From Hypomesus transpacificus (Eukaryota > Chordata > Actinopteri > Osmeriformes > Osmeridae), in contig NC_061071.1 in assembly GCF_021917145.1 (NCBI RefSeq), positions 6,838,080 through 6,902,079 of the forward strand: a stretch of DNA of 64,000 nt, in the 5' to 3' direction. A program made the translations under genes and the position numbers. A model generated the notes under the pieces. It was not told the DNA's origin, ran no database searches, and was given only the letters and a program-made list of their open reading frames with translations. This document shows, piece after piece, positions 11,325 to 22,835 of this stretch (positions are counted from its first letter, which is position 1; every line of letters starts with the position of its first letter).

Positions 11325-13875
11325 TGTGCCTTGGCCTTGTTTGTGACAGGTTCTGCCTACATAATGCCATCCTCTCATTAAAACCAACTAGCTTGTTAGC
11401 AGCACATACATTTCAGGACGCCGGCTTAGCCGGCCGTTTCCCTGCGAAGGTCACGTCGGTAGAAATGCGGCAGCTTTTGTTTAATTACCGTGTAATCACC
11501 CCCCTTTCTCTAGGCTTCTTTTTCACCAACAGCCAGCTCTGAGTCAGGACTCGGGGATCGTTGTCCGTGGCCTGGAGGCTGTTTGTTGTGTTTGTAAGAG
11601 TCTCCAGGAAAGCACCGGTTACCGGATGAGTCACGCTGCAAGCCCACACTGCTGCTGTGCATACTAAAGAGCCTCCGCTCTCACTCCGGCACCTTTCTCA
11701 CCTCCCCGTGGGCTCCGCTCCAACACTTCTGTATCCTGAACATACCTTTTGTCTCGGGCCCTTTCGTTGCCTTCACTCCTTTCCCTCGTTCCCTTGATGG
11801 GTTCCAACGATCTGCTTTTGTGTTCGGATCTCAGGGACCCTGCATGGAAGTTTTAGGGTGTGATTGCGGTGGTGTTGATTTATTTGGGATGAGATCAGAT
11901 TCAACTTGGGTGTGTTGGGAGAAAGTTTGGGATTCATGAACAGTCTGGGATGTGGATGGTTGTGATCTTTGAAACTTAGAAACGGGGGAAAGGGATGACA
12001 ATGAAGCATGTATGATGTCCAGATAAAGTATTTTTAACCCAAGGCGTCCCTCGGGGGCTGTTGTGTGGTTGGATTTCCACCATGATCAGCACATAGTCCA
12101 ATCCATATCAGATATTCGTTTTAAACAATGAAATAACAGTTCCTCCATTGTACGCGTTAATCGTTACACATCCTGTTTGCTGATTCAGCAGCAAGGCCTA
12201 TTGCATTTCAACGTCAACTGAAGTGCTCAAGGTCACACACACATTCTTGAAATACCTCCTGTCCAATCATACCTAAATCATTGGAACCCAGTCCCATCCC
12301 CCCATGCCACAGAAGTAGGGGTGGAATTATGGGTAATCTCTGCAACTAAAAAAAACAATCGTTCCGTAAAATCTGCTGAGCTGTGCAGAGAGGTGTGAAG
12401 GCGAGGAAGTGTCAGGTTCAGACTTTTGTTAAGTAGGGCGCAGAGTGAATTACCGCTGCAAAACTAGTCCACACAAACCTGTTTAGGTATGTGGGTGTAC
12501 CGTAAAGTATGACCCATCCTGTCACGTCATCTTTGTCATGGCATATGCAGTCGCATCAGTACCTGTCTGTAGGTTGTTGTGTTCTGTGTTCGCAAGTTGA
12601 CTGAAGACAGACACGTGCTGTCTTAACCGGCTCAAACGGCGCAGGCAGCTTCTGTATGTTTCACTCTGCGTGTTCGTCGGTGCCGAGGGACCGACGCTGG
12701 CTCTCTGCCTCTGTTCTGGATTTCAAGGATTCAGAGAGCGAGGCTTGCAGGCTTGTGGCATCAGCGTTTCCTGTGACTTTGCAGTGACTTTGCAGTAACG
12801 GTCACCCTACCCACAATCCCGCTGCAGCTGCTCCACGGCTTTCGCAGAGGAATCATGGAGTGATTATATGCCGTCTGAGTTTGGACTCTGAGAGAAACAT
12901 GCAGAGTCATGTGCATGTGTACTGCTTAGTATTCCTTGTGTTTTCCCTGCTGTGTTATGTCTCACCAATACAAGTCCATAGTGTTCTCCATGCATAGTTC
13001 CCATACAGTCACCAATGTTACAGTACAGATAATCTTGCCCTGTCCGAGTGTGTATGTATGTGTATGCCTACTTGTGTGTGATTGACTGTGTGACTGAGTG
13101 AGAGAGGCGTGTGTCACGTGCTCAAGCCACATATTGTTGGTGACCCACGCCCCCCTGGATCCAAATCCCTGCAGCCTGATCCCCTCCTGCCTCCCAGCAT
13201 ACCGGCAGAGCAGCGACCTGTGAAATTCAAAATCCCTGCAGCAAGGCCATGTACAGATATGGGCAGGAGACACTGAGGAGGCATGGCAGACTGTGTGTGT
13301 TTGTGTGCGCGTGTGATCACTGATGATCAATAGCACAGCCGCTGGGCAGTGAAGCGGAAGGTACACAAAGGGTGTCCGGGCCCCTGGTCACTGGGGTCGT
13401 GTACAGTGCGTCTTGTTCCTCTCAGGGACAGGCCTCCATCCATCCTGGCACAGGGGAGCCGTCACGATACAGAAGTAGCAGTGCTGCTGACTTTCTCGCG
13501 TGCCTCCGGGTTTGATCCTTTCATCTTGAAAGCTCACAAACACGATAAAAGTTTCACTGGGTTATTTGAGCTAAAAATAGACATGTGTTTTTGGCCGGCA
13601 TAAATTGGTGGAACGTCATCAAAATGGTACTGGACTTTTTGTCTCCACCACTCAACGAGTGTAGGCGGAATGTAGAAAGTAGAAGTAAAAGTTACAAATA
13701 GTGCTTCCATGTCATCTCTGAGTCAGTGTTTGACTCATGCAGTCCTCGAGTTGAGTGTTCCCTTTATGTAAGGCCTGAGAGTCTGGGGAACTGCTCTCTG
13801 TCTGCCTGTGAGAGTACTATGTTCTCCTGATAGCAAGTTTGACCCGAGGGGAACTACATACACACTCTGTCTGTG

Positions 13876-13934
13876 GGTGTGTGTGCTCCGGACCACTTAC
13901 AGTGTGTGTGTGTGTGTGTGCTCCAGACCACTTA

Positions 13935-13988
<54 letters not shown>

Positions 13989-13990
13989 GT
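13876..13990 (+). repeat. (TG)n microsatellites with a duplicated interspacer
   Basis: Two TG tracts (about 13901-13920 and 13937-13984) are separated by CTCCAGACCACTTACAG. Nearly the same spacer, with G for A, precedes the first tract at about 13886. A unit of spacer plus TG array was therefore duplicated in tandem. Confidence 0.85.
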
Positions 13991-14526
13991 GCGTGCGTGT
14001 GTTTGTGTGTATGTGTGCGCTGTCAGACTCATCTGTTTCTCGAAGGCTTGTCCATCTGTAATGGCTGCTCATCCTCAGTCCCAGAATAACTGGCCATTAG
14101 TTCAAGATGATGAACCCGGGCAATTCACACCCCCACACAATGTACGCTGCCTCAATGTTCTCGGAATACCTGAACTGAACAGGTCCACTGGGGTCATTTC
14201 AAGTGCAGAATGATGAGTTTCAAACACACTGCTGCCTTTGGTTTAGAAAGTGTTGGAGACTCTGGCACATGAGTCATTAGGGCACACGACAACCATTATG
14301 TTGCATTAGAGCCCGTGAAAAGTGCATTAAAGAATCTGTTCTCATCATTGTCATTATCTAATCACTGTTCTAAATACAATATGACTAAAGAAATGTCACA
14401 TGCCCTCCGGTTGATGTTCAAATTGTACCTAAATGACTTAGTTGCAAAGTGTGAGCCTGCTGTGATGAAAATCAGCAGGAACATTGACAGTGTATCTTCT
14501 ATTACAAGGGAAGAGGGGGAACATCT

Positions 14527-14601
14527 GTTGCTAGGCACCCGTCGGGACCACGTCACCTAGCAACCAGTGTTACCTGAGGTTACTGGCATGTGACGTATAA
14601 A
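14527..14601 (+). promoter_or_regulatory. Candidate regulatory cluster: inverted repeat, X-box-like site, CRE-like site, TATA
   Basis: GTTGCTAGG (14527-14535) and CCTAGCAAC (14556-14564) form a perfect 9-bp inverted repeat. GTCACCTAGCAAC overlapping the right arm resembles an RFX X-box with a shortened spacer. TGACGTA at 14591 overlaps TATAAA at 14596-14601. No downstream gene was recognised, so activity is inference only. Confidence 0.3.
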
Positions 14602-14982
14602 GACCTGGTGGCAGACACCAGCCAAGTGACAACGTGGACAGGCTGCTGCAGCGCCGGGGAGCATGCGGCCATGATGTCGCAGCTGTGATGTCGCTGCCGC
14701 AGCGAAGGACGACAAACTGTCGGATCGTCGATGGTCAGGTCGTCGCTATGTTGACTGCTAGGATACGGGACAGAGGACAACATGTGTTTTCCTCTGAGAA
14801 CACTACACTGTCTGGTGTGGGAGGACGAGATGAGGGATGAAGAGTGACAAGCAGAGTAGCTTCCAGGAAGGAAATTGTTGTGAGAAATCGCTCCCCACAC
14901 TGCAACTGTACACCTGTAAAAGGTGTACATTACAGAGCAGTATGTTGCCCAGGCAGGCTTTTGCAATGGTCTTGATTTAGTT

Positions 14983-15166
14983 ACATTTACATTTAGTCAT
15001 TTAGGAGACGCTCCAGAGCGACTTACAGTAAGTACAGGGACAATCCCCCGAGTCAAGTCGGGTGAATTGCCTTGCCCAAGGACACAACGTCATTTGGCAC
15101 AGCCGGAAATTGAAACCGTAACCATTACTAGCCCGAATCCCGAACCGCTCAGCCACCTGACTCCCG
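14983..15166 (-). repeat. tRNA-derived SINE, full-length but diverged
   Basis: Read on the minus strand: a tRNA-like head GGGAGTCAGGTGGCTGAGCG (A-box-like) and a decayed B box GGTTTCAATTTCC. Then comes the body TTGTGTCCTTGGGCAAGGCA and the tail GTCGCTCTGGAGCGTCTCCT ending in AAATGTAAATG. It has the same architecture as the better-kept copy at 36062-36252. Confidence 0.85.
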
Positions 15167-16187
15167 AGTTAATTAAATTTGTATTGTTGTCTTAAGAAAA
15201 TTCAATCATAATGATGTTGCAATATAGTGTAGCATAGGCTACTAATAATAACAAGAATGTAGCATGTCAGTCGTCCTGTGAAGTCTTTTAAAGGTGCATT
15301 ACAAAACAAACATAATTGCTTAATGGATTATTTCACACGGATTTTGACATTGATTAAGATTTCCTCTGAGTAAAAATACAAATACACAAATACAGTTTTC
15401 TTTTGTTGCCTGGAAGGTTAGACCGAGCCTTTCGAAACAACAGTACTGTGAGCCCTATTCTCTCTACTCTACAGTTCTCTTCCATAGCAGGATATTCCAT
15501 CCCAACGTGTTGACATGAACTTGTAATAATGACACATTCTATTTGCAATGCCCCTTTCTTGCACTCAAAGCTCTGAAAGTAGGACAACAGCTCCACTGGC
15601 TCATAATCAGATGATCACTGGTGTTAACTCCTTTATCCGTGCCTTTGTCCTGAGGAGAATGGAGCCGACATGGACCACTGCTGATTGACCCCTGTTTGCC
15701 TTTGCTCCTCCTATAGGAACTTGGGAGCTCTGTACAGGGGCAACACAGCTTTAGCAGCTCTGGCACCAAGTATCACTCCCCATCCCCACCATCACTCTCC
15801 AACCCTCCCGCCTCCACCCCCACCCCGATAATATGTCGTCTTTAAACTTGGTTTTTAAGACACAGTATGGTAAGATCCATCCTGTAGAGTTGAGTGGAGT
15901 GTAAGGTGCTCCAACAATAACTTCAAACTGGGAGAGCACTGTGGATATAGGGCATGACGTTCAAACATCCTTGATCCACAAACAATGTAAAAGCTCTGCA
16001 TGAACATCCTTCACCAGTACTGTCATGGGAAGGTCATTTCCCTCTGAAGGTCATGGATTGCTTGGTGAGGACACTAAGACTGTGGTAATGTACACAGAAA
16101 GGGTGTTGCCTTCACCCATAAGGATGAAAGAGCTTCGAGAACCTTTATGTAACGTACTCATGTAGCAGAGACTTCCAAAACTACATA

Positions 16188-16258
16188 TGGGGGGGGGGGG
16201 TTTGAACCTGCAATCTCTTTATCTGCTGTCAAATGCTCTACCAGTGAGTTCCCATTCC
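16188..16258 (-). pseudogene. tRNA-Cys-like pseudogene
   Basis: On the minus strand the core GGTAGAGCATTTGACAGCAG followed by A, an AAAGAGATT variable region and GGTTCAAAC matches the D arm, anticodon arm and T loop of eukaryotic tRNA-Cys. The anticodon stem has a mismatch, the loop reads CAGCAGA instead of CTGCAGA, and the 3' half of the T and acceptor stems is replaced by a C-run that cannot pair with GGAATGG. It could be a decayed tRNA gene or the head of a tRNA-Cys-derived SINE. Confidence 0.55.
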
Positions 16259-17391
16259 ACCAGCTCCTCTCTCCCTTATATGGTTCCAGGTAGGACTATT
16301 TAATGTACAAAGAACAATAAAGATTACTATTCAAGGTAAAGCCAATTTTCTAAGTATTTGTTGTAATACTGTCCAACTTTGGCTGAAATGATTGTACCTA
16401 CACCACTGACTTTCTTTATTGTGTGCTCCATGGACCGAAACAAATTCTTAAAATGTGATATATAGTATATTAGAAAAAGAACGTCAATTATTATACTACA
16501 GCAGTTGAACTTCTTGCAGAATCACATAAGATAAAAGGTTAATTCAAGGCCACAGCCATTGGACACATCTGAGGTTTAATGCGATGATTGATAAGAGTCA
16601 TGAAAAGGAGAACGTTCACTCCCTGAAGGTGATTCTGACACCCAGAGCTGCTCAGACAGAGATGTTCTCCTGTCGGTGGAAGTGGCCTTCTTAAAGAGAT
16701 CAGAATGCTAATTAAGGATTAGGATTTATTTATTTAGAAATAAGAATTAAGAACCACCACATAAGTTGAAGTTACACTACCAACCCTAACCCAAATGGAG
16801 CATGACCAATAATTCCAATGGACCTTTTCTTATACTTGCAAATGGTATATGAATAAACATGATTTTGGTTGTTGTTGACACATACTACTTTTTACAATTG
16901 ATAGTTCTTCTATTGAATTTGCACTGTATGTATCAAGTGCCCTTGACATTAAAATAAGTCCAGCTCCATTTTGGCCATCCACCAGACACTCAGTTCTCCT
17001 GAATGCCTGTGCTAGAATGTCACCGCAAACATTCATAACCCTCCCAACCTTTCTCTCTCTCCTCCCCCACCTCTCTCCCTCGTATCCCTAACCCTGTTCA
17101 AATGTCACGACTGGACCCACACTGCAAAGGCACACATCTTTATCACACACTCACGACCAGTTATTCTTAACTTCGGTCCAAAGAGATAAGAACGAATCAA
17201 ACGGAGCTATCCCCCCTTCGTCGACTGATGTCATCGGCTGGCATCACCTAGATCTCCCGGGCAGGCATGTGTGGCCACTCCAGATAGACTGTGTGTGTGT
17301 GCATGTGTCACATGACGAGTGACGCACTAGGGAACACAACTCAGACAGTGACCAGAATGCTGATAGTAAGTGGATGACAGTTTGTGGTGTG

Positions 17392-17394
17392 TGA

Positions 17395-17458
<64 letters not shown>
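17392..17458 (+). repeat. (TG)n microsatellite
   Basis: About 30 nearly perfect TG units. Potential Z-DNA-forming alternating purine-pyrimidine tract. No link to a gene is visible. Confidence 0.95.
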
Positions 17459-17459
<1 letters not shown>

Positions 17460-18495
17460 TAACCCCTCCCACAGTTGCTCAAGGGACATCTCTGCAGGTT
17501 GGCCAGGTGTTTGGAAGCCACCTGTTTTATTCTTGTCAAGTGGATGTTAGAAGACACAATGAACATTCTGGTGACATGTATTCTGTTCAACTTTATTGGA
17601 TAACTCACACACAGGCTGCAAGGCTAGCAAAGGCTTCTTTTCATCTTTTTCACAACGATAACATATAAGTCATCCAAACATAACACAAACTCACGTAATG
17701 TTTATACGACTGGTTGTTTTCGGATTTAAAGATTGCAAACGATAGCCTACAAGATTTACGGTACCCTATAAGTGTCTGTCAAAACTTTGTATGGCACGAA
17801 TGTGTTACTACGAGTTAATAAATGCAGCCTGCACGCTAACATTAGACAAGCACAAGTGGACAGTATTCCTAGTAGAGAAAAGATGAACATTTCTCAGCAC
17901 TTCATGAAGAAGGATAACATGCCTCTGTGAAGATTAGCTTCTCAAAACCCTCTGAATTCCCATCTCTCGACCAATCAGCTTGTGTGTCAGTGACAGCAGG
18001 TCCTTCTCCCAACCCTTCTGGACAGGGATCCCTGTTCTCATGTCACATGTCACATGTCCGTCACTAAGGACACCAACTGTATGTGCATCACATTTCATTG
18101 GGTAAACCATTCCCTTTTCGATCTATCTGCCCTGTTTAATGGTAACCTTAACTATAAAATCAACCCAATTCATCCTTCTGTCCCACCCTACCCTCAAATC
18201 TATTAATATATACTCAATTAAACTCTTGAAAGCTGTCTTTGAGAGTGGTCTGTACTGACCTCAAATACAAGGTCATGTACGGTAAGGTGCAGGCGTAAAA
18301 CGTAGTTGGTAGCTGGAGGGTCTGTGTAATGTATTAACTGAGCTCTCACTTGCTCTCTTTCAGGTGTAGCACAGAGGAACACTCTGTCCTCAGAATAAGA
18401 TACTATCTAAACGCACCCATAAATGATTGTGTGTTTGTGTGTGTGTTTGTTTGTGTGTAAACTCAAGATCAAGATTAGAATGACCTGAAGGACTG

Positions 18496-18676
18496 GAACA
18501 GGTCTTTCTCCCTCCCTCTCTCTCACTCCCTCTGGCTCCCTCGCCTCTCTCTCTCTCTCTCTCTCTCCCTCTCTCTCACTACCTCTCTGGCTCCCTCTCT
18601 CACTCCCTCTCTCATTCAATCTTTCTGTCTCCCTCACACTCTCTCTCTCTCCCTCTCCCACCCTCTCTCTCTCTTT
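18496..18676 (+). repeat. Imperfect (TC)n / CCCTC low-complexity tract
   Basis: Pyrimidine-rich tract of TC and CCCTC units with occasional GGCTCCCTC and CTCACT segments that recur, suggesting internal duplication. The antisense Arg/Glu reading frame is a repeat translation. Confidence 0.85.
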
Positions 18677-18863
18677 TTTCCTTTCTTGGAAATAATATGT
18701 AAACACTCAAACAGTGGGGAAATTAGACTTTCATGGAAAATGTTCATTGCTTTTTTCTGTAATTTCAACTGTTTTTGGTTCTGTGGTAGTGTGGTCAAGT
18801 TTCACAATCCTGAATTATACCCAGAACACTTGATTACATTGTAAGTCTAAAGTTTATTTAAGC

Positions 18864-19002
18864 AATAAGCCCCAAGAGGCCGTGGTTTACGCTGATTTTA
18901 GAACAGGTAAGGGGAGTTGTTAGGCACGACGCAAAGCGGAGTGCCGAAAATCCCCTTACCTGTTCTAAAATCAGCGTAAACCACGGCCTCTTGGGGCTTA
19001 TT
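18864..19002. repeat. Perfect 52-bp inverted repeat (foldback) with 35-nt loop
   Basis: The left arm 18864-18915 (starting AATAAGCCCCAAGAGGCCG) and right arm 18951-19002 are exact reverse complements over all 52 bases. The 35-nt spacer contains a further GGCAC/GTGCC pair around GACGCAAAGCGGA, extending the hairpin. Such perfection suggests a recent foldback or palindromic MITE-type element. I do not recognise the family and saw no clear target duplication. Confidence 0.9.
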
Positions 19003-19004
19003 TC

Positions 19005-19315
19005 TTTTCTAAAACTGTTACTTCAAATATTTGATATGGTTTCATCAATACAAACAATTAGAAACAAAATAGTTTAATAATAAACCGTAATTCTTCCGCT
19101 ACTGCAAAGTATAGTTTCTACGTAATTCGTTGCCACGCAACAGCCAGATGGACATCTTTGCCCTCTTTTTCAATTTGAAATATTCGATGCGCAGTAATAT
19201 GGAATGTTAAAGAATGTTATGAAGACAACCTGTGAGGTTATGCTGGATTTTACAACGGCATGGAACGCAATATAGCCAATCACAATCAAGGATGGGAACA
19301 ACCAGTTTTAGAAAA
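19005..19315. repeat. Segment bounded by 13-bp inverted repeats
   Basis: TTTTCTAAAACTG at 19005-19017 is matched by its reverse complement CAGTTTTAGAAAA at 19303-19315. It begins three bases after the foldback. It may be a small MITE, or an outer part of one composite element with the foldback. No coding content. Confidence 0.45.
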
Positions 19316-20515
19316 TATATTTTTATACTATGGAAGCTAGGGCTTTGTTTAATAATTTGTCATTGCATATATACCATTTAGTATTGATAATGATTTCTTT
19401 GAGACTTTTTATTTATTTTGTCCAAATGTTTGTACTGATAGAACAGTGGAAATACATACTGTATTCAGTATACTGTATGTATTGGAGGACACATGACATG
19501 GTTGGTGAGAAAGCGAGAACAGCAGACCTCAACAGTGAACAGCTCTCTGGAGATCAAGTACCAGTGGCCAGTGTGTAGTCTCCATTGTGTTGGCTGGTTG
19601 ATGAATAAGTCATTTGTTAGACAGATACCATGTCGGCTAGCTTCAGGAACAATGTGTGTATATATACTTCATGAGTAAACAATGAACACTATCCAGTGTT
19701 CCAGGCCTACATTTCAACAAATGAAATGAATGACAACAGTGGTAACATTATGGTATCACTTGTGTAATTATCCTAAAATGAATGATTAGAAGCCTGTCAA
19801 AATCGATGTAGCATACCCTTTCCAAGCTCTCTGCTGGACAGCAATACCCTCCAGGCCTATGTTGATGCCAGGTGAATGGGTGCCAGGGCAGTCCATCTCA
19901 CACACCATCTCATTAAGCCATCAGCCTCCACCCCATTGGCTGGCATTCTGCAGAGGCCTCCGTCTGCCCCCTGTGGCTCCCACCAGGTCACCTGATACAC
20001 CTCTGTCTTGTTCTGTAATGCCGATACAGCAGCCAGGAAACAAAACCCTACTGTTAACTGCAGACGTTCCTGACTGGTCCGGGTACTTTATGTGATTACA
20101 AAGCCGGGCCTCCTTTTGCAGCATACTAGCCATCTTACTTAAGATTGTTGGAAAATGTTGAGTTACTCCGCTCTTTCCAATTCAGGCTTCAGGCAAGCAC
20201 ACAGCACTTCCATTCATGAAAGCCCCTCGAACAGAAAACCCAAAGAGCGCTGGGTTAAAGTTCACGTCTGTAATAAGAGAGAGTTGGTGGGATGACTGGT
20301 AAAAATGGCAAACTGTAGAGAAATTCATTGTGTCTTCAAACAATCGAACCGCTTCATGCAATGTCTGACAGAAAGCTTTTCTTTAAATGTATTTTTTTAA
20401 ACATTGCATCATGTTCAGAACAAACTCAACATTGTAGACAGCGGGAGGAATTAATCGTCTGATGTACCCCAGAAAATCACTTTTCAGACCTTGAAGTACT
20501 GAGAACATAACATAG
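19316..20515. other. Intergenic region, nothing recognised
   Basis: AT-rich sequence with short open frames lacking any family signature. No RNA gene, microsatellite of note or identifiable mobile element was seen. Confidence 0.5.
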
Positions 20516-20737
20516 ATTTCCATAGCTATGCGGATGACACACAACTATATATATCCACTGAACCCAACGATGCAACGGCCATCAATTCCATTACCAACTG
20601 CCTATCGGCAATAAACAAATGGATGAATGATAACTTTCTTAAATTGAATGAAGACAAAACTGAAGTCCTACTATGTGGCCCCAAATCCAAAAGATAGATG
20701 TTTACTAAGAATCTAGGAGGTTTAACCACCTGGCTTA

Positions 20738-21936
20738 CAGTTTTTCACAATTGCTGAAACACATTTCTTAAAACAGTCAACCATTTTCTCAAAACTGAAA
20801 ACACTAAACCAAATATTCAAACTACATTTCCAGAATCTCTGACTCTTCTGGCAAAATCAAACACTCGCCCCTAAACCATGTAGCCTGTGCTCAAAATCAA
20901 ACTATGCTGTCAGATCAGAAACACAGCAAATATCTAAACACAATGGAGCAATCATTAGACACAACACATACAAATGGAGAACACAACATCCAGGCCATGT
21001 AGTTCCATGTAAAGACAAATTTGTTTATGTATACACAGTAAATGCATTTACATAGCAATAAAGAAAATAGATTTTGGATTTTGAAACACTGGATTTTGGT
21101 GTTTCAACACCCATTGACACTTTCCTGATGTATGACTATGTTTAGCCTGTGTTCTGGACCTGCCAACCGTCTCTGGAGGAGGGTATCCCTCACTGAATTG
21201 CTCCTCCCAAGGTTTCTTAAAATTTTTCTCCTCTAGTTCGTTTTTCTAGGAGTTTTTCCCTGTCTTCCTTGAGGCTTGAGGTTGGCTGGGTGGCAGTTAT
21301 ATCAGCGTATGTGAAGCCCTCTGTGACATTGCTTGTAAAAAGGGCTATACAAATACTGTGCATTTGATTTGAAAATATTGCAGTAACCATCACAGCTTAG
21401 TACTGTCAACAAAGAACAATGAAAACCCCTCTGGTGTGCTGGATCCAGCCTTGAAAACACTCCACACCTATGTCACCACAGGCCAATTCCATTGCCTGTA
21501 GGAGATTTACCCTGGTATATGGACATAGACCTTTCACCGCCACACAGAGAAAAACTCTTCAATTGGGTTGAGAAAAGGGCTGTATGGTGGAAGGTAAACA
21601 TTTACAGTAAAAAATGCTGGTTGATGTTGAACTATTCTTGTATATAGACACCACGGTGAAAGCTGACATTGTCCCAAACCACCATTAGAAACAAGTGTAA
21701 ACAATTTTGAGTCACTGTGTTTTACAGATGACAACTGTGTTGTAGTTGTGTTTACTGTTTGCCGCCTGTGTTTACCATTTTGCAGCACAAGTGCGTCACA
21801 GAGCAAAATGTGTTTAGTGAATGAGAATGTGTTTAGAGTTTTGCCAAAAGAGTGTCTGATTTGACAAATTGGTTTAGTTCACTGAACATTAGATTCAGAG
21901 AATGTGGTTTAGTGTTTTAGCTATTGTGAAAAAAAG
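20738..21936 (-). mobile_element. Tc1/mariner (IS630 superfamily) element inserted in the L2 LINE, with TA duplication
   Basis: The termini CAGTTTTTCACAATTGCTGA and the reverse complement of the right end (CTTTTTTTCACAATAGCTAA) are inverted repeats of about 25 bp. They are flanked by TA at 20736-20737 and 21937-21938. Removing the element plus one TA restores the L2 frame (WL|KPEV). On the minus strand, 21534-21806 encodes a transposase C-terminus with LPPYSPFLNPIEEFFS, the final acidic-residue motif of this superfamily. The rest of the transposase is not open, so the copy is defective. Confidence 0.85.
21105..21372 (+). repeat. Retroposon 3'-tail fragment nested in the Tc1/mariner element
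   Basis: The CCCAAGGTTTCTT, CTAGGAGTTTTTCCCTGTC and GTGAAGCCCTCTGTGACATT segments and the ending AAAAAGGGCTATACAAATAC ... ATTTGATTTG resemble the 3' end of fish non-LTR retroposons. It lies between the left inverted repeat and the transposase remnant, so it is probably a third-level nested insertion. Its limits are approximate. Confidence 0.5.
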
Positions 21937-22391
21937 TAAACCAGAGGTGACAAGTCTCAGTGTAATCCTGGACTTCGATTTGAATTTCAACTCTCACATT
22001 AATAAAGTGACCAAAACAGCTTTCTTTCACCTGAGGAATATAGCAAAGGTATGACCATTCATAAACCAAAATGATGCAGAGAATAAATTCATGCTTTTAT
22101 ATCCAGCCGGCTGGACTACTGTAACGCACATTTCACTGGTCTTCCCAATAAAACCACTGAAAGACTTCAGCTCATTCAAAATTCTGCAGCTAGATTAATA
22201 ACCAAAACTAAAAGGAGAGAACACAGTCCTGTCCCAGCGACTTTACACTGGCTCCCTGTTACCTTCAGAATTGACATTAAGGTCCTTTTCCTCACATACA
22301 AAGCTCTACACGGACAAGGACCTAGCTAAATTGCTAACTCTATTATAAACTACACACCAGCTAGAACACTGCGATCATCAAATGCAGGCCT

Positions 22392-22835
22392 AATGAAGCA
22401 TAGCGCAAGTTCAGTCAGGCAAGACCGATCCCTGCACTCGGGCGCATTCATAGTATGCACTACTCACTCCCCCCGCTAAGAACGCCCTACCTTTCCCCGT
22501 TCCCGGGTCGGGCGGTCACTGGGGTTCAGGTTGATTAGCGCTCCCGCCTACAATACATGGCGTCATGATCCGTGCCTTTAAATACGATTCTCTCCCTGTG
22601 TAGTTCGTTCATGCCATCAAGTGCGCGACCCTCCACCACCCCGTCGCCACCCGGTTCCTGTCTCCTTCGACTCGATTGGTCGTCGGATGTGCCACCGCCA
22701 CCAGTGTCTGGTCTCCGCGGGGGATTCTCTTCGGGCGTTGGGCAGGCGCCCGTTGATTTATATAATTCCCCGCGGGGTCCAAGCTCCAAACATTGTAGTA
22801 CATTTATTATGCTGTAATAAATATCTTTCACTATC
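22392..22835. mobile_element. Unassigned GC-rich insertion (solo-LTR-like) in the L2 LINE
   Basis: About 444 bp interrupts the L2 coding segment and is flanked by CAGGCCT (22385-22391) and CAGGTCT (22836-22842), a possible 7-bp target duplication with one change. It is far more GC-rich than its host. It contains TATA-like TTTAAATA and TTTATATAA and a poly(A) signal AATAAA at 22816-22821 near its right end, as a solo LTR would. I could not assign a family. Confidence 0.5.

Larger units (their letters stand above)
9916..14520. other. Intergenic region, no gene recognised
   Basis: Apart from the microsatellites near 10.35 and 13.9 kb and the short tandem repeat near 11.29 kb, I see no exon, RNA gene or recognisable transposon. 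Open frames here are short, lack family motifs and are not joined by splice sites. Confidence 0.6.
15167..18495. other. Intergenic region, no protein gene recognised
   Basis: Contains a tRNA-like pseudogene near 16.2 kb and a TG microsatellite near 17.4 kb. The rest is AT-rich with no exon or known transposon that I can recognise. Confidence 0.55.

Noticed and set aside
14634..14840. 68-codon frame downstream of the 14.6-kb TATA cluster
   Set aside because: It begins with GTG rather than ATG, is Arg-rich without a recognised motif, and is too short to support a gene call.
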